From positions 1-14,668 of the forward strand of contig JBBRUV010000090.1 in NCBI GenBank assembly GCA_038247465.1: a stretch of 14,668 nucleotides of DNA, given 5' to 3'. The first letter of the stretch is position 1; every line of letters begins with the position of its first letter. Below the pieces are notes generated by a model that was not told where the DNA came from, searched no databases, and saw only the letters and a list, made by a program, of their open reading frames with translations. The translations under genes and the position numbers were made by a program. This stretch comes from JBBRNH01 sp038247465 (GTDB lineage Bacteria > Bacteroidota > Bacteroidia > Cytophagales > Spirosomataceae). Below, piece after piece: positions 7,162 to 13,314 of this stretch.

Positions 7162-9040
7162 TTTCTTCGGCGATAAACAGGCTGACGGTCGTGCCGCCGG
7201 GGCCGGAGTCGAGCTCGACGGTAGCATCGAGGGTTTCGGCGCGGGCGTAGAGGTTTTTCAACCCAATCCCGCCGACAGCTTGGGCATGGGACGCGTCGAA
7301 TCCCTGCCCGTTGTCGGACACGGTCAACTGCCAGCCGCCGGACGTTTGGAGAAGCACGACATGGCCCTCGGTGGCGTTGGCGTGTTTGAGGATGTTGGTA
7401 ATCAGTTCGCTCGTGATCCGGTACAGTTGCCGCGTCTGCCCCGCCGACAACCCGACAGCATGATTTGGTACCTGTTGAGTATCTGGTTCATAGTTAAAGG
7501 ATAGCTGGATGGTTTCGGTCCGGCAACACCGCTGTACGAGGTCGGCCAGGGCGGTTGCCAGCCCTTTCTGGGTCAGGTCGGACGGCAGGCTGTTGCGGAG
7601 AATCTGATCGAGTGCCGCGTCGGTTTTGCCGATCAGGTCGGCGGCATCGGTCAGCAGGGGCGCGGGCGGGAGAGCCGACAAGATGGCGCGGGTATCGGCC
7701 AGCCGCCCACCCACGTCGGTCAATATCAACTGGCCCACCTGCTGCCGTTCCGATTCCAGCACGTCGATGATGGCTTCGTTGGTGTACTGCTGCGTCCGGG
7801 CCAGGCTGAGTTGCAGTTGTCGCTCTTCATCGACCGATTTGCGGTAGCGGTAGGACAGCAGATAGGCAAACGCTACGAGATCAATAAAAAAATTGACAAT
7901 CAGGATCATGTAGGCATCCACAAAGAAAAGGCCGTTGGCCTGGTTGCCCAACAGGGTTTGCACCACCACAAACGCCTGCCCTAACGTCTGCACCGCCAGC
8001 CCCGTAGCATATACCCGTTTGACCGCATCGGGCGACCGCAGCCCCACCACAATCACGGCCACAAACGTCAGAAACGCCCCGTTGGCGAGGGCGGTATGCA
8101 GTTGCCGGATGAGCCGGTTGGCCCCGGTGTTAGTCTCGGTCAGTCCTATGATCTGACAAATCACCAGCCCGGCAAACAGCCCCCAGAATGCAAGTTTCAA
8201 CCCCTGCGTGGCCCAAAACACTGGCCTTGACTCGGTGCGGAGCTGCAAAAAATACTGCTGAAACTGCAGCATCGCTGGCGTATACAGCCAGATGCTCTGA
8301 ATCAGTACATCGGGCTGATTCAGAGCCGGTAACTGCGGCCACAGGTACTGAAACCCCAGCCCGGTATCGGCGTACTGACGCAGGGCCAGAAACAGAATGT
8401 ATAGCCCGTACCAGCCATAGACCGGATCGCGGGTGGCGGCAAAAAACAGGAACGCCAGCAACGCCACCAGCCCGGCCACCCCCGAAAACAGCCCCCAGAG
8501 CAGGTATTCGCGTTCCTCCTTGTCTTCATAATCGCTCGTCTGCCACAGGGTCAGTTCGGTAGCCAAATTCTCGTACCGCTTATCGAGCCGCAGGTAATAA
8601 TCGGCAGACTGCCCGGCGGCTACGTTCAGCAGATAGACAAACGTTTTGGTCGGCGAGGGACGTTGGCGGAACGGAAACCGGGTGCCGGTCTTGCCCAGTG
8701 AGGTGACAATCTCGTTTTGGACCTCAAACAACTCCAGCCGGTCGATGGTATGGTTGCGGACATCGAACGAGAGTTCGAGCGGCAGGGAATCGGCCACGAG
8801 CCGGAACCGCAGCCAGTGGACAGACTCGGTATAGCCCACGCTGAACCGCCGTTGCCGAGCCTTCACAAACGATCCAACCCGCCGAACCTGCTCCACCGTT
8901 GCCGTGCCGCTTTTGTCTTCCCAGTGAAAGATCGGCACGGGCTGTTCGGGCAGGCTGTTCACCGAAGCCAGGTGGTAGGCCGCCAGACCGAGTGCAATGG
9001 CGACGACAACCCCAAACAGGACAATCAGGTTACGGATCAT
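7139..9040 (-). CDS. 7TMR-DISM sensor kinase HK-B; intact ATPase domain, no phosphoacceptor His
   Basis: The 633-residue protein has an N-terminal membrane or signal helix (about 4-25), a 7TMR-DISM extracellular domain (about 35-170), seven hydrophobic segments (about 182-398) with GFQYLWPQLPALN, then cytoplasmic kinase parts. The HATPase domain is complete: N-box SELITNILKHA with Asn549, G1 DNGQGF (576-581), G2 GGIGLKN (590-596) and a closing GPGGTTV. In the dimerisation helix, however, DLHDDIG of the family reads LILTDVG: the His position is Leu440 and the following Asp is Thr, while the frame around it is undisturbed. It could therefore bind ATP and phosphorylate a partner, but not itself. 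It overlaps the HK-A stop by 4 bp (ATGA), indicating translational coupling. Its last residues, TNKFVF, are encoded by the operator palindrome. Confidence 0.92.
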   Translation of the reverse strand: MIRNLIVLFGVVVAIALGLAAYHLASVNSLPEQPVPIFHWEDKSGTATVEQVRRVGSFVKARQRRFSVGYTESVHWLRFRLVADSLPLELSFDVRNHTIDRLELFEVQNEIVTSLGKTGTRFPFRQRPSPTKTFVYLLNVAAGQSADYYLRLDKRYENLATELTLWQTSDYEDKEEREYLLWGLFSGVAGLVALLAFLFFAATRDPVYGWYGLYILFLALRQYADTGLGFQYLWPQLPALNQPDVLIQSIWLYTPAMLQFQQYFLQLRTESRPVFWATQGLKLAFWGLFAGLVICQIIGLTETNTGANRLIRQLHTALANGAFLTFVAVIVVGLRSPDAVKRVYATGLAVQTLGQAFVVVQTLLGNQANGLFFVDAYMILIVNFFIDLVAFAYLLSYRYRKSVDEERQLQLSLARTQQYTNEAIIDVLESERQQVGQLILTDVGGRLADTRAILSALPPAPLLTDAADLIGKTDAALDQILRNSLPSDLTQKGLATALADLVQRCCRTETIQLSFNYEPDTQQVPNHAVGLSAGQTRQLYRITSELITNILKHANATEGHVVLLQTSGGWQLTVSDNGQGFDASHAQAVGGIGLKNLYARAETLDATVELDSGPGGTTVSLFIAEENTNKFVF

Positions 9041-11022
9041 ATCGGAACAGCCGCAGCGGTTAATACGCTTAGCATTACCGAGTTGCCCGCGTTGGTGGCT
9101 TCCGTCAGCAGGTCGGCTTTGAGCAGATCGGCTTTGGCTTGCAGGTGGGCCGCGTCAGCGGGCGACAGGCGGGTGGGCGGGCCGTCGTCTTCAACAGACA
9201 GGTTGACCTGCTCCTCGTGGTAAAGCAGTTGAACCGTCACCTCGGTAGTCCCGGCCAGATTTCGGGCGTTCCGAATCAGTTGGGTGGCCAGGCCGAACAG
9301 CAGTTGTTCCCGCTGCGTACCCAGCGGGCGGGCCGCCCCCAGACTCATAAACTGCACCGGCACACCCCGGCGGGCCAGTTGGCGGCACAGTTCAGCGATG
9401 GCCGAAGCCAGGTTGGTTTGTCCGGGCTGGCCGGGCAGCAACTGGTGCGAGAGGGTACGGAGTTCGTCGGCGGCCTCATCGAGCAGGGTTTGCGCCCGTT
9501 GCAGCGGCCCCGGCTGCTGCCCCCGCGCCAGCCGCGACAGATATCCTTTGGCCGTTGCCAGCAGCGGACCAATGTCGTCGTGCAGGTCCTGGGCGAGCCG
9601 TCGGCGTTCGTCTTCGAGGGAGCTAATCACCTGTTGCTGGGCCGTTTGCCGACTTTGGAGCAGGTTCAGGGCCAGTTGCTGGTTGTGCTGTTGGGCGGTG
9701 GTGTAGCGGTGGGTCAGGCCGTAGCTAAAAAAAACGAGGTCGATCAGCACTGTCAGTCTCACTACCACATACGATTCAATGTCGAACGGCAGCGGCCAGC
9801 CCTCGGCCTGACAAAAATTCATGACTGCTATCAGTAAGATGCCCGCAAACTGCACCGTCAGCGCGTACCCGTAGTAGCGGACCATCGGGCCGCGTTCGTA
9901 GCGCCCTGTCTGCCGGTCGGGTTCGCGCAGACTCAGCACCGTCAGCACCACAATCACCGGCACAAAACAGGACGTAGCCAGCGACACCGCCTGATACAGA
10001 TACGCTTCCCGGCCCGGCACCTGCAGCAGCGGCACCAGTATTGCCACTGCCAGACAGACCATCACGAAAATTTTGAAGGCGTTGACCCAGCGAAACACCC
10101 GGCTGTTCCGGCGGTTTTGCCGAATAAAATACTGCATAAACGTGGCCTGCGCCACCAGAGCCGGCCAGACGTAGAGATAGGTCGGCAAAAACTCATTTAG
10201 TCGCGGCAGACCGGGCCAGAGGTACTGAAACCCCAGCCCCGCGTCGGAAAATAGTTGCATCGTGAAGAAATGCAGAAACAGACTGTACCAGCCGTAAATC
10301 CAGTCGCGCAGGGCCAGCAGCATCACCATGTTGAGCACCGCCATGAGACAGATGATACCGACAAACATTCCCCACGAAAAATACTCGCTGCGGTCGGCGG
10401 CCAGAAACGCCGGGCGGTGCCAGAGTCGCATAAAAAACGACAACGTCGCGTAGGGCTGATTCAGCCGGAGGTAATACCCGGCGGTCTGCCCCGCCCGGAG
10501 TTGGAGCGGATACACGTAATTGTTATTCCGGTAGGGCCGCTGACTGAACTGGAATCGGTCGCCGGTCAGCCCCAGCGACTGTAGCACGATCCGGCCCGTT
10601 GTGTCCCGGCTTACCTGCGTCAGTTCCAGTTCGTCGAGGTTGGCATATTCGATTTCGAGCATCAGCCGGGATACAGCTCCGTCGCTATGGCCCAGGCCGG
10701 CCCGGGCCGGGCCGGGCCTAACCTGGCCGGGGGCGGCAATCTCAAAAAAAAGCCAGTGAACGGCGGTCGTGTTATTACCGAAATCCTGCCGGTCGGTCAG
10801 GCCGGCCGAGGGCCGGAACTGCCCCCGTTGCTGGCGGTCAATCACCTGCCGGACGGTGAGTGTCCCCGTCGAATCGGTAAACCGCCAGAGGTAACCCCGG
10901 AGCGACACGGTCGGTGATTCGTCGCCGAACAAAGTGGGAATGTGGGCCGGTTGGGGGCGTTGCTGGGCATAGCTAACACCAGCCAGTAGCCAAAAAAAAC
11001 AGAACAAACCGGAGCGTTTCAT
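9037..11022 (-). CDS. 7TMR-DISM sensor HK-A; intact phosphoacceptor His, degenerate ATPase domain
   Basis: First gene of the sensor operon, 661 residues from the ATG at 11022. That start gives a clean signal peptide (KRSGLFCFFWLLAGVSYAQ); an upstream in-frame start at 11079 lies inside the operator and is unlikely. A 7TMR-DISM extracellular domain (about 30-205) is followed by seven hydrophobic segments (about 215-440) with GFQYLWPGLPRLN. The HisKA_3 motif is canonical: ERRRLAQDLHDDIG with His481 (CAC at 9582-9580). The HATPase domain is decayed: the conserved Glu of the N-box is Gln581 although Asn585 remains, the usual KH after it is NL, G1 is EDDGPP, and no GxGL box follows. It looks like a phosphate acceptor unable to bind ATP properly. 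A GC-rich insert of about 17 residues lies near 100-117. HK-B overlaps its stop by 4 bp. Confidence 0.92.
   Translation of the reverse strand: MKRSGLFCFFWLLAGVSYAQQRPQPAHIPTLFGDESPTVSLRGYLWRFTDSTGTLTVRQVIDRQQRGQFRPSAGLTDRQDFGNNTTAVHWLFFEIAAPGQVRPGPARAGLGHSDGAVSRLMLEIEYANLDELELTQVSRDTTGRIVLQSLGLTGDRFQFSQRPYRNNNYVYPLQLRAGQTAGYYLRLNQPYATLSFFMRLWHRPAFLAADRSEYFSWGMFVGIICLMAVLNMVMLLALRDWIYGWYSLFLHFFTMQLFSDAGLGFQYLWPGLPRLNEFLPTYLYVWPALVAQATFMQYFIRQNRRNSRVFRWVNAFKIFVMVCLAVAILVPLLQVPGREAYLYQAVSLATSCFVPVIVVLTVLSLREPDRQTGRYERGPMVRYYGYALTVQFAGILLIAVMNFCQAEGWPLPFDIESYVVVRLTVLIDLVFFSYGLTHRYTTAQQHNQQLALNLLQSRQTAQQQVISSLEDERRRLAQDLHDDIGPLLATAKGYLSRLARGQQPGPLQRAQTLLDEAADELRTLSHQLLPGQPGQTNLASAIAELCRQLARRGVPVQFMSLGAARPLGTQREQLLFGLATQLIRNARNLAGTTEVTVQLLYHEEQVNLSVEDDGPPTRLSPADAAHLQAKADLLKADLLTEATNAGNSVMLSVLTAAAVPI
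10684..10724. repeat. GC-rich low-complexity tract inside HK-A
   Basis: Repeats of GGCCC/GGGCC make a nearly pure G+C stretch that encodes a Pro/Gly/Ala/Arg segment (PGPARAGLG) in the extracellular domain. HK-B and HK-C have no counterpart at this point, so it looks like an expansion by slippage. The reading frame is kept. Confidence 0.6.
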
Positions 11023-11066
11023 GGTGAACATCAAGAGGAGAGACCAAAAAAACGTTCTTTTTCTCC

Positions 11067-11164
11067 AAAATACAAACAAGGTTGTATGGATTTACCCCTC
11101 GCTGACCCGCCACCTTTGTATCACCCAAACGGGACAAATAGTCTTCCTCTTTTTTTTAACCAAA
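11067..11164 (+). repeat. Promoter-leader repeat, copy 1
   Basis: This is the first of three direct copies of a promoter and untranslated leader (others at 12565 and 13191). Shared blocks in order are the AAAATACAA palindrome, GTATGGATTTACCCCTC, CACCTTTGTATCACCC, AAACGGGACAAA and CTCTTTTTTTTAACC. The hydrolase ATG is 35 bp past its end. The copies are nearly identical in the blocks and diverge between them. Confidence 0.85.
11070..11118 (+). promoter_or_regulatory. Operator plus -7 box for the serine hydrolase; shared with divergent HK-A
   Basis: ATACAAACAAGGTTGTAT (11070-11087) is the 18-bp palindrome with one mismatch between arms. CACCTTTG at 11111-11118 is a -7-like box (TAnnTTTG with T changed to C) ending 39.5 bp from the palindrome centre. 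On the other strand the palindrome is 48 bp before the HK-A ATG, and a TATTTTG overlaps its edge (11072-11066). Bound regulator could thus affect both genes. Confidence 0.7.
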
Positions 11165-11198
11165 CCGGCCAACGGCCAACACAAAAAAACCAATTCCA

Positions 11199-12476
11199 AT
11201 GAAAACCTTCCTCTCATTTGCTTCCAGCCTCGCCCTCACGGCATCCCTCCTGATCGCAACCACCGGCTGCAACCAGCTCGAAGACCAGATTCAACCGCTC
11301 GATCCGGCCAGCGGTGCCCGCGTCGGGGGTATCGGCGACCTCAGCAACGGGGGGTTCGACCCGGCTTTATTCGCCAGTAAAATTGAAGCGCGACTAACAG
11401 GCAAAGTGCCGGGCTTTGGGTATCGCATCTACGTGAATGGGACTCGCTATATGGATGGCATCGCGGGTGAAGGCGGGGGTGGCAAAGCACGCTACGCCCC
11501 CCAGGATTACACCGGAACGGGCCTGGATTACACAGCCAACACTCGCCAGGACGTTGCCAGCAGTGCCAAATTCGTAACGGCCCTAACCGTGTTGCGCATT
11601 CTGGAACGCAATGGTAAAAACAGCAGCGAATTGGTTTGGCCCTACCTGCCCACCTATTTCAAGGTTCACCCCGATTTTAAAAAGTTGCGGTTCGTCGATT
11701 TGCTCTCGCACACCAGCGGCATCGTTAATTATGCCAACGCCGGGACGCAGAATGGGGAACTGAACGATGTTCAGGATACCGTGGAAGACGGGATTCAACT
11801 GTCCGAGTTCAATACCAGTGGGTACGACTACGAGAACATGAACTATGGCATTTGCCGGGTAATCGTGCCGTATCTGATCGGCAAACTGGAAAACCCCGGT
11901 CTGTTATCCCTCTTGAAACAGATGGAATCGGAATATGCTCCCCTGAACGATTTTCTGGCTTCCGGTTTCCGCCATTACGTCCAGCATGAAGTAATGAAAC
12001 CGGCTGGTCTGGTGTCCTGGAATCAGGTGGACTTCCAGCCATGGGGCAGCTCAGTCTCCCTGCTCACAAAGTTTTACCCCAACAATATCACCACCGTACC
12101 GGGCAGCGACGACCCTTCGAACTACCTGAATTCGGGTGCTGGTGGGTTGGTGATCAGTGCCAACGAACTGGCGCAGGTGGTAGCGGCAGCACGGGCGGGC
12201 AAAATTGTCTCGGCCAGTACCTACAAGGTGATGAAAGCCGGTAAAATCGGGATGCACCAGTTGGGTTTTGATGACAGTATTATAGGCAACTATGGCTCGT
12301 ATGCTCACAAAAACGGCCTTACAAGCAACATCAGTTCGGTAGTTATGGACTTCCAGGGTAAGCCGGGCAACGAATCAGCCGTGAATGTGCAATTAGTTAT
12401 CACCGCGAACATGGGCGGATCAGATGCGGGCAGACCTGGTGTCTGGGCTGCCCTTTTCGATCAGTCCTGGAAGTAG
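11199..12476 (+). CDS. Serine hydrolase lipoprotein, beta-lactamase/DD-peptidase fold
   Basis: A 425-residue protein with a lipoprotein signal peptide (LLIATTGC, Cys24), so it should sit in a membrane facing the periplasm or outside. The catalytic set of the class C beta-lactamase/DD-peptidase/esterase superfamily is complete: Ser121-S-A-Lys124 (SxxK), Tyr211-E-Asn213 (YxN), and H370-K-N-G373 in the place of KTG/HxG. LLSHTSGI (168-175) and the Gly-rich GAGGLVIS (313-320) are also typical. Substrate is not predictable: peptidoglycan peptides, D-amino acid peptides or esters are all possible, and lactam hydrolysis need not apply. The ATG at 11199 starts the signal peptide. It has its own promoter with the putative operator and is followed by a strong terminator, so it is a single-gene unit. 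Confidence 0.92.
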   Translation: MKTFLSFASSLALTASLLIATTGCNQLEDQIQPLDPASGARVGGIGDLSNGGFDPALFASKIEARLTGKVPGFGYRIYVNGTRYMDGIAGEGGGGKARYAPQDYTGTGLDYTANTRQDVASSAKFVTALTVLRILERNGKNSSELVWPYLPTYFKVHPDFKKLRFVDLLSHTSGIVNYANAGTQNGELNDVQDTVEDGIQLSEFNTSGYDYENMNYGICRVIVPYLIGKLENPGLLSLLKQMESEYAPLNDFLASGFRHYVQHEVMKPAGLVSWNQVDFQPWGSSVSLLTKFYPNNITTVPGSDDPSNYLNSGAGGLVISANELAQVVAAARAGKIVSASTYKVMKAGKIGMHQLGFDDSIIGNYGSYAHKNGLTSNISSVVMDFQGKPGNESAVNVQLVITANMGGSDAGRPGVWAALFDQSWK

Positions 12477-12501
12477 GTAATTACCCATCCAACCCGCCAT
12501 T

Positions 12502-12535
12502 AAAAAGCGGCCCCGGCAGATCGGGGCCGCTTTTT
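12502..12535. terminator. Intrinsic terminator after the serine hydrolase
   Basis: A perfect 14-bp stem, AAAAAGCGGCCCCG paired with CGGGGCCGCTTTTT around a six-base loop. It has an A-tract before and a T-tract after, so it could work in both directions. It separates the hydrolase from the next promoter. Confidence 0.93.
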
Positions 12536-12564
12536 ATTTATTCCACAGTTAAATCATAATCAGT

Positions 12565-12660
12565 AAAATACAACCTTGTTTGTATGGATTTGCCCCTCCC
12601 CGGCCCGCTACCTTTGTATCACCCAAACGGGATAAATGTCTTTCTCTTTTTTTAACTAAA
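12565..12660 (+). repeat. Promoter-leader repeat, copy 2
   Basis: Second copy of the leader, with the palindrome, GTATGGATTTGCCCCTC, TACCTTTGTATCACCC, AAACGGGATAAA and CTCTTTTTTTAAC in the same order and spacing as copy 1. It ends 28 bp before the chosen ATG. Confidence 0.85.
12568..12616 (+). promoter_or_regulatory. Operator plus -7 box for the small secreted protein
   Basis: ATACAACCTTGTTTGTAT (12568-12585) has one mismatch between arms. TACCTTTG at 12609-12616 is a full TAnnTTTG -7 box, again ending exactly 39.5 bp from the palindrome centre. The site would be centred near -46 of the transcript, a usual place for an activator. Confidence 0.72.
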
Positions 12661-12688
12661 CGGCATCATGCCACAAACAAAAAGTATC

Positions 12689-13108
12689 ATGAAAAAAGTA
12701 AGCTTAGTGTTCGCCATGCTCTTCGGCTTCGCGGCCGCATCATTCGCCCAGACAGCCCCCGCTACACGCTGGCAGACCCAGGAAATCGAAACCCGGATGA
12801 CCGACGGGGCCAACACCATCCGCATGGCCGACGGGTCGGTGATCCGCTGCACGGTCCGGGGTGGTGAGGTATTCAACGTGAGTGTTCAGTCGGGCCGCGA
12901 CCGCGTCATTTTCGACGGTAACGACGAGGCCCCGGCCGGTGCACCCCAGGCCAAATGCCTCCAAAAGGGCGTTCAGCACTGCTACTACAGCACCAAAAAC
13001 AAAATGCTGGTCTGTATGTGCAATGCCTTAACCGCTAACCCCGGCAGTGATCCAACCGCGGCCAGAGACCATATTCTGCTGGCCCGTCAGATCGGCGTAC
13101 CTCAATAA
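12689..13108 (+). CDS. Small secreted cysteine-containing protein of unknown function
   Basis: I do not recognise the family. From the ATG at 12689 the product has 139 residues with a clear signal peptide, KKVSLVFAMLFGFAAASFA, cleaved before Gln21. The upstream in-frame ATG at 12668 would only add seven polar residues ahead of the signal peptide. The mature part is about 119 residues with five cysteines (54, 90, 98, 109, 111), the last two in VCMCN. The first half is rich in short beta-like stretches (ANTIRMADGSVIRCTV, EVFNVSVQ, DRVIFDG). Cys54 is the odd one out by spacing, and disulfides or metal binding through the other four are possible but not shown. It stands alone between its own operator-bearing promoter and a strong terminator, so it is probably an output of the neighbouring two-component system. 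Confidence 0.82.
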   Translation: MKKVSLVFAMLFGFAAASFAQTAPATRWQTQEIETRMTDGANTIRMADGSVIRCTVRGGEVFNVSVQSGRDRVIFDGNDEAPAGAPQAKCLQKGVQHCYYSTKNKMLVCMCNALTANPGSDPTAARDHILLARQIGVPQ

Positions 13109-13131
13109 TCGCCCCAACCCAAATGCAGGGC

Positions 13132-13176
13132 AAAAACACAACGGCCAGGGCATCGAGTCCTGGCCGTTGTGTTTTT
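13132..13176. terminator. Intrinsic terminator after the small secreted protein
   Basis: A perfect 18-bp stem runs from AAAAACACAACGGCCAGG to its complement CCTGGCCGTTGTGTTTTT, with a nine-base loop. A- and T-tracts on both sides allow bidirectional use. Confidence 0.93.
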
Positions 13177-13190
13177 ACGGGAAAACCCGG

Positions 13191-13306
13191 AAAATACAAA
13201 CTTGTTTGTATGGATTCACCCCTCCTCGATCTGCCACTTTTGTATCACCCAAACGGGATAAACCGCAACGGCCGGTACGAGATAAACTTCCTCTTTTTTT
13301 AACCAG
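13191..13306 (+). repeat. Promoter-leader repeat, copy 3 (with a short insertion)
   Basis: Third copy with the same blocks as copies 1 and 2. Between AAACGGGATAAA and the CTCTTTTTTTAACC block it carries about 20 extra bases (around 13263-13285) bounded by GATAAA on both sides, as if a short duplication or insertion had occurred in the leader. The monooxygenase ATG follows 8 bp after the repeat. Confidence 0.82.
13194..13242 (+). promoter_or_regulatory. Operator plus -7 box for the flavin monooxygenase
   Basis: ATACAAACTTGTTTGTAT (13194-13211) is the perfect form of the palindrome. CACTTTTG at 13235-13242 is a -7-like box ending 39.5 bp from the centre, as in the other two plus-strand copies. 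Confidence 0.7.
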
Positions 13307-13314
13307 ATATAAAC

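Noticed and set aside
7681..7740. Sequencing error as cause of the missing His in HK-B
   Set aside because: The frame is intact on both sides, and more than one residue of the motif has changed (Leu440 and the next residue Thr), which a single base error cannot explain.
11023..11079. Upstream start at 11079 for HK-A
   Set aside because: It would begin inside the operator and put 19 residues before a complete signal peptide.
11067..13306. Repeated leader as CRISPR-like or mobile repeat
   Set aside because: Copies are about 1.5 kb and 0.6 kb apart with whole genes between them, always in the same place before a start codon; promoter duplication explains them.
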